Shown one piece after another: positions 26,308 to 34,075 of a stretch of 64,000 bases of DNA (positions are counted from its first letter, which is position 1; each line of letters starts with the position of its first letter). The translations under genes and the position numbers were made by a program. The notes beneath the pieces were generated by a model that worked only from the letters and a program-made list of their open reading frames with translations, had not been told where the DNA came from and searched no databases. The stretch covers positions 434,001 to 498,000 of the forward strand of contig CAWFPL010000008.1 in assembly GCA_963817785.1 (NCBI GenBank), read 5' to 3'. The stretch comes from JAKALD01 sp963817785. GTDB lineage: Bacteria > Pseudomonadota > Gammaproteobacteria > Burkholderiales > SG8-39.

Positions 26308-26690
26308 GGACAGACTCCTACAAATTGCGCTAAGACTCGCCGTGCCGGAAGCCCACGCGGGACGCTCACTGATCGGCGCTCTTGGCTGCACACCATGGCG
26401 CTACACCCTGTAGCCCGTCTGGGTCTTCCGGCTCCCCGAAGGCTGCGGGTCTCATGCGGGCCGTCGAGCGGCCAGCGCACCTGGCAGTCGCTTCGGGGGC
26501 ACGGAAGTCGGAACGAAATATCGGTGCGTGCGGCGCGCCACGTCAAGCCGTGCGCACACCCACGCGGGCGTGCTGAGCACGGGTTGTCCACCGCGTCGCT
26601 CGGTCGGTTCGTCGCAGGCGCCGACCGAGCGACGCCGTGGGCAACCCTGCACCGTGGCATGCCAACTCCCATGATCCACCGAAAGGTAGT
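26308..26690 (-). ncRNA. Non-coding end of IS110 element: candidate bridge RNA region
   Basis: 383 bp without a credible gene directly upstream of the transposase. IS110-group elements encode their bridge RNA in this position. The stretch contains several potential stem-loops, including CGTGC-TGA-GCACG at 26569-26581 and a 27-bp hairpin at 26581-26647. It also holds the 9-mer ACACCCTGT that recurs at the opposite end of the element, as a donor-recognition loop would. The assignment is inferred from position and structure; part of this stretch may be the original feoB leader. Confidence 0.4.
26581..26647. repeat. 27-bp inverted repeat (strong hairpin) ahead of feoB
   Basis: Arms 26581-26607 and 26621-26647 pair over 27 positions with one G-T wobble and one mismatch, around a 13-nt loop. 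The inner 14 bp (26594-26607 with 26621-26634) are perfect. No T-run follows, so it is not a typical intrinsic terminator. It may be part of the IS110 bridge RNA, a repetitive palindrome used as the target, or an mRNA structure limiting feoB expression. Confidence 0.8.
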
Positions 26691-26693
26691 CCA

Positions 26694-28721
26694 GTGAGCG
26701 CAGCGCACCGCGAGGCCGGGCGAGAAATCGTCGTCGCCCTGGCCGGGCAGCCCAACGTCGGCAAGTCGACGATCTTCAATCTGCTCACCGGCCTGTCGCA
26801 GCACGTCGGCAACTGGCCGGGCAAGACGGTCGAGCGCAAGGAAGGGACGCTGGAGCGTGACGGCATTCGCCTGCGCTTCATCGACCTGCCTGGAACCTAC
26901 AGCCTGAGCGCCCACTCGGAGGAGGAGCGCGTCGCGCGCGACTACATCCTGCACGAGCGGCCGGACGTGATCGTGATGATCGCCGACGCCTGCGCGCTGG
27001 AGCGCAACCTGTATCTGCTCACCGAGCTGCTCGTGCTTCCCGTTCCGGTGGTGCTCGGCCTCAACATGATGGACCTCGCCGAGTCGGAGGGCATCGAGAT
27101 CGAGCCGCACGTGCTCGCGGCCGCGCTCGGCCTGCCGGTCGTGCCGCTGGTCGCGAAGCGTGCGCAAGGCATTGCGGAACTGCTCGCCGCGGCGCTGCGC
27201 CTCGCGCAGGCGCCGCAGGAGTTCGCACCCGCGCGGCCGGAGATCGGCGCGCCGCACCGCGAAGTGCTGGCGCGCCTGCGCGCTCTGCTCGGCGCGCGCG
27301 TCCCGCCGCCGTACCACGCGGACTGGGTCGCGCTGAAGCTCCTCGAGGGCGACGCCGAGGTCGCGAACCTCGCGCGCGCCTGGCTTCCGGCAGGCGCCTG
27401 GCAGGAAATCGACGCGCTGCTGCACCGGCACGAGGACGCCGTGCTCGACGTCGCGGGCGGGCGCTACGAATGGATCGGCCGCATGGTGCGCGCGGCGCTC
27501 AAGCGGCCGCGTCTGGGCCAAGTGAGCCTCACCGACCGCCTGGACCGCTTCGCCGTGCATCCGCTGTGGGGCATGGCGCTGCTGTTCGCCGCACTGGCGC
27601 TGGTGTTCGCCCTCACCTTCTGGGTCGCGAGCCCGATCCAGGTGTGGCTCGACGTCGGCGTGGTGGTGCCGCTGCGCGACGGGCTCAGACCCGCGCTCGC
27701 CGGCGCGCCGCACTGGCTCGCCGCGTTGCTCGCCGACGGCGTCCTCGGCGGCGCCGGCCTGGTGCTCACGTTCCTGCCCATCCTGGTCGTGTTCTTTGCG
27801 GCGCTCGCGCTGCTGGAGGAGACCGGATACCTGGCGCGTGCCGCGTACGTCATGGACCGGTTCATGCATTTGCTCGGCCTGCACGGCAGGAGCTTCCTGC
27901 CGCTGTTCCTCGGCTTCGGCTGCAACGTGCCGGCGGTCATAGGCGCGCGCGTGATCGAGTCGCGCAGCGGCCGCCTGCTCACGATCCTGCTCGCCCCGCT
28001 GGTGCCTTGCAGCGCGCGGCTGGCGGTGCTCGCTTTCCTGGTCCCGATCTTCTTCCGCGAGCACGCGCTCGCCGTCGCCGTGCTGCTCGTGCTCGCCAAT
28101 CTCGCCGTGCTGGCGGCGCTCGGCGTGGCGCTCAATCACACGCTGTTCCGCGGCGAGCACGCGGCCTTCATCATGGAGCTGCCGCTGTATCGCGCCCCGA
28201 GCCCCCGCGGCATCGCGCGCTTCGTGTGGAACAACACGCAGGCCTTCCTGCGCAAGGCGGGCGGCCTGATCCTCGCGCTCTCGGCGCTGGTCTGGGCCTT
28301 GGGCTACTTCCCGGGAGCAGGCCTCGAGCACAGCTGGCTCGCGCGCTTCGGGCACGGCCTCGCGCCGCTGGGCGCGCTGCTCGGCCTGGACTGGCGCATG
28401 CTGGTGGCGCTGCTCACCAGCTTCGTCGCGAAGGAGAACGCGATCGCCACCCTCGGCATCCTGTACGGCGCCGGCAGCAAAGCGGCAGGCCTCGCCGGCA
28501 CGCTCGCCGCCCAGGTCGCGCCGGCCTCGGCGCTCTCGTTCCTCGTCGCGACGATGCTGTTCATCCCCTGCGTGGCCACCGTCGCGGTGATGCGCCAGGA
28601 GACCGGAAGCTGGCGCTGGACGCTGTTCGGCGTCGCGCTGCTGCTGGCGATCGCGCTCGGTGCCGCGGCGCTCGTGTACCAGGCCTGCGTGCTGCTCGGC
28701 TTCGGGCTGAGCCATGCTTGA
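26694..28721 (+). CDS. feoB: Ferrous iron transporter B
   Basis: 675 aa from GTG 26694 (GAAAGG upstream). N-terminal G domain with G1 GQPNVGKS, G2/switch region around LSQHVGNWPGKTVE, G3 DLPGTYSL and G4 NMMD. A helical regulator domain spans to about residue 260. Two Gate motifs (FLGFGCNVPAV; VPCSARLAVLAFLVP) lie in the membrane half, with about ten helices. Somewhat shorter than E. coli FeoB (773 aa) but with all core domains. Imports Fe2+ under low oxygen. Its normal co-transcription with feoA is interrupted by IS110, so expression must read through or start inside the element. Confidence 0.95.
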   Translation: MSAAHREAGREIVVALAGQPNVGKSTIFNLLTGLSQHVGNWPGKTVERKEGTLERDGIRLRFIDLPGTYSLSAHSEEERVARDYILHERPDVIVMIADACALERNLYLLTELLVLPVPVVLGLNMMDLAESEGIEIEPHVLAAALGLPVVPLVAKRAQGIAELLAAALRLAQAPQEFAPARPEIGAPHREVLARLRALLGARVPPPYHADWVALKLLEGDAEVANLARAWLPAGAWQEIDALLHRHEDAVLDVAGGRYEWIGRMVRAALKRPRLGQVSLTDRLDRFAVHPLWGMALLFAALALVFALTFWVASPIQVWLDVGVVVPLRDGLRPALAGAPHWLAALLADGVLGGAGLVLTFLPILVVFFAALALLEETGYLARAAYVMDRFMHLLGLHGRSFLPLFLGFGCNVPAVIGARVIESRSGRLLTILLAPLVPCSARLAVLAFLVPIFFREHALAVAVLLVLANLAVLAALGVALNHTLFRGEHAAFIMELPLYRAPSPRGIARFVWNNTQAFLRKAGGLILALSALVWALGYFPGAGLEHSWLARFGHGLAPLGALLGLDWRMLVALLTSFVAKENAIATLGILYGAGSKAAGLAGTLAAQVAPASALSFLVATMLFIPCVATVAVMRQETGSWRWTLFGVALLLAIALGAAALVYQACVLLGFGLSHA

Positions 28722-28980
28722 GAAGCTCCTGCGCCTCGCGGGCGGGCGCGGCAGCGCCGAAGTCGGCGCGCTCGCGCGCGCCCTGGGCGTCGGCCCGGGA
28801 CAAGCTGTGCAGATGCTCGAGACGCTCGAGCGCCAGGGATACCTCGAGAGAATTGCCGCCGGCTGCGATCAGCCCTGCGAGCGCTGCCCGCTGCACGCGG
28901 CCTGCCCGGCCGAGCGGCACCCGCGCCTATGGACGCTTACCCCCAAAGCGGCACGCGTGCTGGGGCGGCGCAACCCCTAG
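28714..28980 (+). CDS. feoC: FeoC-like winged-helix protein with Cys cluster
   Basis: 88 aa, overlapping the feoB end by 8 bp. The N-terminal winged helix (LLRLAGGRGSAEVGALARALGVGPGQAVQMLETLERQGYLERI) is followed by C-x-x-x-C-x-x-C and a further Cys (CDQPCERCPLHAAC), the pattern of FeoC proteins that may bind an Fe-S cluster and regulate FeoB. The remaining tail is basic. Convergent with the ferritin-like gene. Confidence 0.85.
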   Translation: MLEKLLRLAGGRGSAEVGALARALGVGPGQAVQMLETLERQGYLERIAAGCDQPCERCPLHAACPAERHPRLWTLTPKAARVLGRRNP

Positions 28981-28987
28981 CGCACGG

Positions 28988-29530
28988 CTACTTCTTCATC
29001 TCCTCGAGCATCCCCACCAGGTCGTCGGCGTGCTCCTCCTCCATCGCGAGGATGCCTTCCATCATGCGCTTCGTGGTGCTGTCGCGGTCGCCCACGTACT
29101 CGATCATCTCGCGGTAGCTGTCGATCGCGATGCGCTCGGCGACGAGATCTTCCTTGATCATGTCGAGCAGGTCCTCGCCCTCGACGTACTCGGCGTGGCT
29201 GCGCGAGAGCAGCCCTTCGGGCGAGAAGTCGGGCTCGCCGTTCAGCTGCACGATGCGCGCCGCGATCTGATCGGCGTGCTGCTGCTCCTCGTTGGCGTGC
29301 ACCAGGAACTCCGCCGCGACCGCGTCGGCGTTGATGCCGGCGGCCATGAAGTGATGGCGCCGGTAGCGCAGCACGCACACGATCTCGGTGGCCAGCGCCT
29401 CGTTGAGCAGCTTCACCACGGTCGCGCGGTCGGCCTTGTAGCCCGCGGTGACCGCGCCCTGCTCGATGTGCTTGCGCGCGCGGGCGCGTAAGGTCTTGAC
29501 GTCGGTGAGGAAGGGTTTGTTCTTCGCCAT
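28988..29530 (-). CDS. Bacterioferritin/ferritin-like di-iron protein
   Basis: 180 aa from ATG 29530 behind CAGGAG. Four-helix bundle residues: LLNEALATEIVCVLRYRRHHFMAAG, EFLVHANEEQQHADQIAARI, LVAERIAIDSYREMIEYVG and EEEHADDLVGML provide the E / E-x-x-H pairs of a ferroxidase site. The extended N-terminus (about 35 residues) is longer than in bacterioferritin, closer to Dps-like ferritin variants. No haem-ligand Met is obvious. Iron storage or peroxide detoxification is the likely role, matching the adjoining feo operon. Confidence 0.85.
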   Translation of the reverse strand: MAKNKPFLTDVKTLRARARKHIEQGAVTAGYKADRATVVKLLNEALATEIVCVLRYRRHHFMAAGINADAVAAEFLVHANEEQQHADQIAARIVQLNGEPDFSPEGLLSRSHAEYVEGEDLLDMIKEDLVAERIAIDSYREMIEYVGDRDSTTKRMMEGILAMEEEHADDLVGMLEEMKK

Positions 29531-29782
29531 GTGGCAATCTCCTGTCAGGGTCGGGGTTCGATGATGGCGCGCTTTGCACGCAGGCAACGTCGGGCAAGCC
29601 TTTCGCTGTCGAGTTCCAGTCCTGCCCGCCGCAGCGCCATTGCACGCGCGGCCGGCCGACGTGTGAAATCGTTTGTCCGCATCGCTTCGATCGGGGGCGC
29701 CTATGGATCGGCACGGGCCCGCGCAATGCGCGGCGCGCTCGCCGTAGCCCGATCCATTGACGCACGGCCGGCGCGGCAGCAT

Positions 29783-29796
29783 TTGACTCACGTCAA
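29783..29796. promoter_or_regulatory. FNR/ANR/DNR-type box upstream of SAM synthetase
   Basis: TTGACTCACGTCAA, perfect TTGAY-N4-RTCAA, within the 321-bp non-coding gap 29531-29851. It is 56 bp before the SAM synthetase start and 253 bp from the ferritin-like gene. I see no other element in that gap. Confidence 0.75.
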
Positions 29797-29851
29797 CACG
29801 CAGCGCTCTGCTCCGCGGAGCATGGCGGGTGTTTCCATCGCCCGGACCGCC

Positions 29852-31042
29852 ATGCAGCTCGAAATCGCCCCGCTCGACTCCCCCTCGCCCGCGTCACTGC
29901 CGCTCGAGATCGTCGAGCGCAAGGGCCTCGGACATCCGGATACGATCTGCGACGCCCTCGCCGAGAACCTCAGCATCGCGCTGTCGCGCTTCTACCTCGA
30001 GCGCTTCGGCGCGATCCTGCACCACAACGTGGACAAGGGCCTGCTGTGGGGCGGGGTCGCGCGCCCGGCCTTCGGCGGCGGCGAGGTGAGCGCGCCGATC
30101 GAGATTTATCTCGCCGGCCGCGCCACCGCGCGGTTCGAGGGCGTGACGATCCCGGTCGACGAAATCGCGATCGAAGCGAGCCGGCGCTGGCTGCGCGAGA
30201 ACCTGCGCCATCTCGATGCCGAGCGGCACGTTCGCATCCACCCGCGCATCCGGCCGACCTCGCCGGACCTCGCGGCGCTGTTCCTGCGCCAGGGGCGCGC
30301 CGGGGCGCCGCTCGCCAACGACACTTCGCTCGGGGTGGGCTACGCGCCGTTCGATGCGCTGGAGGCCGCGGTGCTCGCGGTCGAGCGGCGGCTCAACGCG
30401 CCCGAGGTCAAGGCCGCGCACCCGGAGATCGGCGAGGACGTCAAGGTGATGGGCATGCGCAGCGGGTCGCGAATCGACCTCACCGTCGCCTGCGCCCTGG
30501 TCGGGCGGCACGTCGCGGACCTCGAGGACTACCGGCGCAAGAAAGCGCGCATCCGCGAGCTCGCGCTCGCCGCGGCCGGCGGTGCGGCCGAGGTCGCGGT
30601 GAATACCGCCGACGGCGACACGCCCGGGAGCGTCTATCTCACCGTGACCGGGCTCTCCGCCGAGGCGGGCGACGACGGCGAGGTCGGCCGCGGCAACCGG
30701 GTCAACGGCCTGATCACTCCCTACCGCCCGATGAGCCTCGAGGCGGCCGCGGGCAAGAACCCGGTGACGCACGTCGGCAAGCTCTACAACCTGCTCGCCA
30801 ACCGCATCGCGCGCGCGGTGATCGGCGAAATCGAGGGCGCGCGCGAGGCCTACTGCTATCTCGTGAGCCGCATCGGCTACCCGATCACCGATCCGCAGCT
30901 CATGGACGTGAAAGTGCGGCTGGAGGACCCCGCGGCGCTGGCCGCACTGCGCCCGCGCATCGCCGAGCTCGCGCGCGAGCGGCTGGGCGGAGTCACCACC
31001 TTGTGGCGCGAGCTGATCGCGGGTCCGCAGCAGGTGTGGTGA
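29852..31042 (+). CDS. mat: Archaeal-type S-adenosylmethionine synthetase
   Basis: 396 aa from ATG 29852; an in-frame ATG at 29822 with CGGAG close upstream would add 10 residues. Matches the archaeal AdoMet synthetase family rather than bacterial MetK: LEIVERKGLGHPDTICDALAEN, HHNVDKGLLWGG, NDTSLGVGYAP, DVKVMGMRSGSRIDLTVA, VNTADG, GRGNRVNGLITPYRPMS and the closing WRELIAGPQQVW. Makes SAM from ATP and methionine. Most bacteria carry only MetK; a second, archaeal-type enzyme behind an FNR-type box suggests a conditional SAM supply. Its last 26 codons are duplicated at 33201-33281. Confidence 0.93.
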   Translation: MQLEIAPLDSPSPASLPLEIVERKGLGHPDTICDALAENLSIALSRFYLERFGAILHHNVDKGLLWGGVARPAFGGGEVSAPIEIYLAGRATARFEGVTIPVDEIAIEASRRWLRENLRHLDAERHVRIHPRIRPTSPDLAALFLRQGRAGAPLANDTSLGVGYAPFDALEAAVLAVERRLNAPEVKAAHPEIGEDVKVMGMRSGSRIDLTVACALVGRHVADLEDYRRKKARIRELALAAAGGAAEVAVNTADGDTPGSVYLTVTGLSAEAGDDGEVGRGNRVNGLITPYRPMSLEAAAGKNPVTHVGKLYNLLANRIARAVIGEIEGAREAYCYLVSRIGYPITDPQLMDVKVRLEDPAALAALRPRIAELARERLGGVTTLWRELIAGPQQVW

Positions 31043-31045
31043 GCG

Positions 31046-31588
31046 CTACAGCAGCCAGGGACTTACCGCCTGCCGCAAGCTGGCCTCCGTCCAGGTCCGC
31101 TGTTCGGCCTGCCAACCGTCGTAGCGCAGGAGGCCGTGGCGGTCGATGACGAAGCTCACGGGAATGCGCCAGATGCGGCCGTAGCCGCCAGCCCAGGCGC
31201 TGCCGAGCAGCCCGACGGGAAAGCTCAGCCCGGCCGCCACCCTGCGCACCTTGGGCAAATTCTCTGCGCCGTCGAGGCTGAAGCCCAGCACCGCGAGGCC
31301 CTGGCGCCGATGCCGGGCCGCGTATGCGGAGAGCAGCGGCAACTCTTCGCGGCAGGGGTCGCACCAGGTCGCCCAGAAGGTAACGATCACCACCTGTCCG
31401 AGCAAATCGCGCGTGGCGATGCGTCGCGCGTCCAAGGTGTGCAGCACGAGCGGCGGCGCCGGCTCGCCCAGCTTCAGGCCGCCGGCATGCGCGGCAAGCG
31501 GCAATCCGGCCGCCGCCGCGCCGAGCGCCGCGACGCTGCGCAGCCAGGTACGCCGCGCCGCGCAGGACGGGCCGGCCTTAGAACGCAT
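31046..31588 (-). CDS. TlpA-like periplasmic thioredoxin-fold reductase
   Basis: 180 aa from ATG 31588 (a GTG lies 9 bp further upstream). An N-terminal signal with an Arg pair (RRTWLRSVAALGAAAAGLPLAAHA) suggests export. AhpC/TSA-like thioredoxin fold with active site TFWATWCDPCREELPLLS and the cis-Pro region IPVSFVIDRHG. Probably reduces disulfides or assists cofactor insertion in the periplasm. Overlaps the upstream outer-membrane gene by 10 bp, forming a three-gene unit with the DUF2946 gene. Confidence 0.88.
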   Translation of the reverse strand: MRSKAGPSCAARRTWLRSVAALGAAAAGLPLAAHAGGLKLGEPAPPLVLHTLDARRIATRDLLGQVVIVTFWATWCDPCREELPLLSAYAARHRRQGLAVLGFSLDGAENLPKVRRVAAGLSFPVGLLGSAWAGGYGRIWRIPVSFVIDRHGLLRYDGWQAEQRTWTEASLRQAVSPWLL

Positions 31589-32666
31589 AACTCGCACCGG
31601 CGCTCGCGGTCCAGCGCGGGAAGAGCTGGTAGCCGTCGAGCTTGCTGTAGATCGGCAGTTGAACGAAGCCGTACAGCTGCAGGTGTCGCTGCAGGCTCAC
31701 GGTGACGCCCGGGCTCAGATACGCCACGGTGCCGGCACTGTCCTGCACGTCGGCCAGCGCACCCTGATCGTGGCTCTTGCGCGACAGGTTCACCTGAAGT
31801 TGCGGCACGATCTCCGGGCTCGCCTCGTAGCGCAATCCGAAGCTCAGAACGGCGAGATTGCCGGGACGAAAGTCCTCCCCCGGCTGGTCCAGCTTCTCTG
31901 CCACCGCCGTCTGAAATTGGCCGCTCACGAAGGCATCGAAGTCCTGGCTGACGGCCTGGTAGTAGTAGGCGCCCACGATGAGGTCGGTGCTTCCGGTACC
32001 GGGCTGCAGACTGGTGTCGAGCAGCTCCCCGGCGCTCGGACCACTGGAAAAGTACACCGGGTGGTTGCCCACCACACCGGTGCCGGAGGCATTCGGACCT
32101 CCGTAGCGCCCGGTGGGCAGCTTCACCCCGAGCTGCACGCCGAGGTTGTGGGTGGGCAGAAGGCCCTGGTAGCTGCCGATGAATCTGACGTCACCCACGC
32201 TGGCGCTGCGCGAGCCGCTGAGGTTGGCGGAATCGAGCTGGGCAGCGTCGAACGGAGCCGAGGTCGTGTTGGTATAGCTGCTATGGGTGCGGGTAAGAGT
32301 GGGGATCTGCAGGTTCAGGTTCCAGTCGGCATTGGGGCTATAGCTCACGCCCACGGTGACGGTGCGGTTGACGGTCTCGTGCTCGAGCTCGCCGGTGGTC
32401 GGACTGTCCACCACCTGGGCCGGTGCCGCCGTTGCGTTGCCGCCGCGCAGCTGGGATTGATCGATATAGTCGTATTGCAGATTGACGCGCCAGCCGGCGG
32501 CGGCGGAATAACCCATCGCGGCGTCGGCGCTCAGGGTGCAGCCGCAGGTGGCGCAGGCGAAGGCGGGCGCCGGTACAAAAGAAGCGGCAATCAGGAAAAG
32601 AACCGGAGCAGCGGCCGCTGCTCTCGCGCGGCCAACGATCATGGCGCGCGCAGGTGAACTGGACAT
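31578..32666 (-). CDS. Predicted outer-membrane beta-barrel protein
   Basis: 362 aa from ATG 32666 (GGAGGA upstream). Signal peptide AAPVLFLIAASFVPAPAFA, then a mature N-terminus CATCGCTLSADAAMGYS with three closely spaced Cys. The rest alternates hydrophobic and polar residues with Tyr/Asn/Gly-rich turns and ends in an aromatic residue (GASYAF), as outer-membrane barrels do. Cys at +1 could mark a lipoprotein or a metal site. Substrate unknown; pairing with TlpA and DUF2946 hints at a metal (copper) or sulfur function, by inference only. Confidence 0.75.
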   Translation of the reverse strand: MSSSPARAMIVGRARAAAAAPVLFLIAASFVPAPAFACATCGCTLSADAAMGYSAAAGWRVNLQYDYIDQSQLRGGNATAAPAQVVDSPTTGELEHETVNRTVTVGVSYSPNADWNLNLQIPTLTRTHSSYTNTTSAPFDAAQLDSANLSGSRSASVGDVRFIGSYQGLLPTHNLGVQLGVKLPTGRYGGPNASGTGVVGNHPVYFSSGPSAGELLDTSLQPGTGSTDLIVGAYYYQAVSQDFDAFVSGQFQTAVAEKLDQPGEDFRPGNLAVLSFGLRYEASPEIVPQLQVNLSRKSHDQGALADVQDSAGTVAYLSPGVTVSLQRHLQLYGFVQLPIYSKLDGYQLFPRWTASAGASYAF

Positions 32667-32786
32667 TGCTTCCTCCGCTGGGGATGTAACTCGGCGCCCG
32701 AGGGACATGCGAGCGCGTTGCCGCGATGGCCCTGGTCGGGCCCATCGCGGATCCAGCCGCTCCGCGAGCGGCTGAGCGGGAGGCAA

Positions 32787-33164
32787 CTAGGCGGGCGGAG
32801 AGCGCGCTCTGAGCGAGGCGGATAGAAACCAGGGAAGGCCGGGGGAACGATAGCCCGCCGGCGCTTCATCCAGCGGCCGCGCCGCCTGAATGGCCGGCAG
32901 CCCCGCGCAATGAAGTGCAGCGTGTCCGGCCCCGAGGCTGCAGAACGCGCAATGCGGCATCAGGCGATGCGACGGACCATCCGAACCCGGCAGCTGCCGG
33001 TCGCCGGCGATGACGACCCGCAGGCCGTTGGCCGTGCAGACTTCGGCGGCGAAGAGGTCCGGCGTTGCGGGATTGGCGCCGGCGAGTAGCGGCCAAAGCG
33101 CGTTGAGCAGCATGCTCAAGATCGCGGCCCATGCCACCGCTTCGCGCTTGATCTTCGTCATCAT
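32787..33164 (-). CDS. DUF2946-family protein
   Basis: 125 aa. A hydrophobic N-terminal helix (AVAWAAILSMLLNALWPLLAG) is followed by EVCTANG, H-x-x-PHCAFCSLGAG and a Pro-rich tail, the layout of DUF2946, a short membrane or periplasmic family often near copper-handling genes. Cys and His residues could bind metal. First gene of the DUF2946 / outer-membrane / TlpA unit; no ribosome site is obvious and the ATG pair leaves the exact start open. Confidence 0.75.
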   Translation of the reverse strand: MMTKIKREAVAWAAILSMLLNALWPLLAGANPATPDLFAAEVCTANGLRVVIAGDRQLPGSDGPSHRLMPHCAFCSLGAGHAALHCAGLPAIQAARPLDEAPAGYRSPGLPWFLSASLRARSPPA

Positions 33165-33200
33165 GATGAGAACGCAGATTGTACCGGGTCAGGCGAAGAC

Positions 33201-33281
33201 GCCGAAGTCGCGCGCGAGCGGCTGGGCGGGGTCACAACGTTTTGGCGCGAGCTGATCTCGGCGCCGCAGCAGGTGTGGTAG
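33201..33281 (+). pseudogene. Duplicated 3-prime end of the SAM synthetase gene
   Basis: 27 codons (AEVARERLGGVTTFW, then RELISAPQQVW and stop) that align with the last codons of the SAM synthetase at 30962-31042 (AELARERLGGVTTLW, RELIAGPQQVW, stop). The nucleotide match is high. No start codon or upstream part is present. It lies just beyond the DUF2946 / barrel / TlpA block, so that block is flanked by two copies of the gene end. Confidence 0.85.
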
Positions 33282-33305
33282 CCGCGGCGAGCGCCGCAGC
33301 CGCTC

Positions 33306-33530
33306 CTAATCGATGCCGAGCCGGTCGTCGTCGTCGATCTGCGTCAGCAACTCCACCACGCGCCGCACGCCCTCCTCGCTGCCGAGGAGGGCCATCGGCG
33401 CCCGGCCGCCGAGCTGCACGCTGGGGCGGTCCAGCCAGATGCGAGCCTTGGCGGGATCCGCGAACACGCGGTTCGCCAGCTCGAGGATGTAGCCCGGGTC
33501 GCGCCGGTGCATGGTCGGCGGCGCCGGCAT
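33306..33530 (-). CDS. Orphan DUF2384 (MbcA/ParS/Xre toxin-binding) domain protein
   Basis: 74 aa starting with ATGA overlap on the preceding gene. DPGYILELANRVFADPAKARIWLDRPSVQLGGRAPMALLGSEEGVRRVVELLTQID follows the DUF2384 pattern (A-x-x-VF, A-x-x-WL-x-x-P, L-GG-x-P, G-x-x-x-V). In RES-Xre type toxin-antitoxin systems this domain follows an HTH and is paired with an RES toxin; neither is present here. It may be a solitary antitoxin-like domain recruited to the upstream DUF2934 protein. Confidence 0.7.
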   Translation of the reverse strand: MPAPPTMHRRDPGYILELANRVFADPAKARIWLDRPSVQLGGRAPMALLGSEEGVRRVVELLTQIDDDDRLGID

Positions 33531-33997
33531 CACTTCTTGCGCGGCTCGGGCGGCTCGAGGCTCTCGACCTGCGCGATGTCGCGTTGCGGATGCTGCCTGA
33601 TGATCCGCTTCATCTTCTCGTCCCGCGCAATGCTGCGCCCATTGCTTTGCTGCACTTCGGGCTCGGGGGCGCCGGCAGGTTCGGCAGCCCGTCGCCTGGC
33701 GCTCATTGCGCCCGCCTTCTCGGCGTCGTGCCTGCCGCGCTCGGGCAGTGCCCGGTCGCTCGCCTGCCGAGCCCGCCGGTACGCCGCGCCGGATGCGCCC
33801 AGCATCGCGTCCACCTCGGCTTCCGCCGCCAGCCAATCGTCCAGGTCGCGCCCGTCGGCGCCGCCGCGCTGCAGGTAGCGCTGGTAGGCGGCTTTGCGAA
33901 CGAGCGCCTGGCGCTCGTCGGCGCTGACCACGGCTCCCGGAACGCCGCTGTACATCCCGCCGCTTTCCGCAGCCGCCGTATCTGGAATGCTTGCCAT
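33530..33997 (-). CDS. DUF2934-like protein with C-terminal QHPQRDI module
   Basis: 155 aa from ATG 33997 with AGGAGGT upstream (a GTG 6 bp earlier is too close to the ribosome site). Residues about 30-70 (RKAAYQRYLQRGGADGRDLDDWLAAEAEVDAML) match DUF2934. An Arg/Ala-rich linker follows, then GRSIARDE, KRIIRQHPQRDIAQVES and EPPE, the module also found in the 59-aa protein at 8592-8771. Unknown function. A perfect FNR-type box lies 79 bp upstream and the DUF2384 gene is translationally coupled downstream. Confidence 0.75.
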   Translation of the reverse strand: MASIPDTAAAESGGMYSGVPGAVVSADERQALVRKAAYQRYLQRGGADGRDLDDWLAAEAEVDAMLGASGAAYRRARQASDRALPERGRHDAEKAGAMSARRRAAEPAGAPEPEVQQSNGRSIARDEKMKRIIRQHPQRDIAQVESLEPPEPRKK

Positions 33998-34075
33998 GCT
34001 CACCTCCTCTGCCGAATCGCTCGACCGATGAACCCTCGCCCCGCTTCAAGAATCGCGCCCGCAATGCGGCGCGCA

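Larger units (their letters stand above)
25085..26660. mobile_element. IS110-family insertion sequence between feoA and feoB (ends approximate)
   Basis: Everything between the feoA stop and the feoB ribosome site is foreign to the operon: a DEDD transposase on the minus strand and a long structured non-coding stretch (26308-26690) at its 5-prime end. No inverted repeats or target duplication are evident, as usual for IS110 elements. A GACAC-CC-TGTGTC inverted repeat sits directly after feoA. The 9-mer ACACCCTGT there (25086-25094) recurs at 26403-26411 in the non-coding end. Exact ends cannot be fixed without an empty site or a reference copy. Confidence 0.8.
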
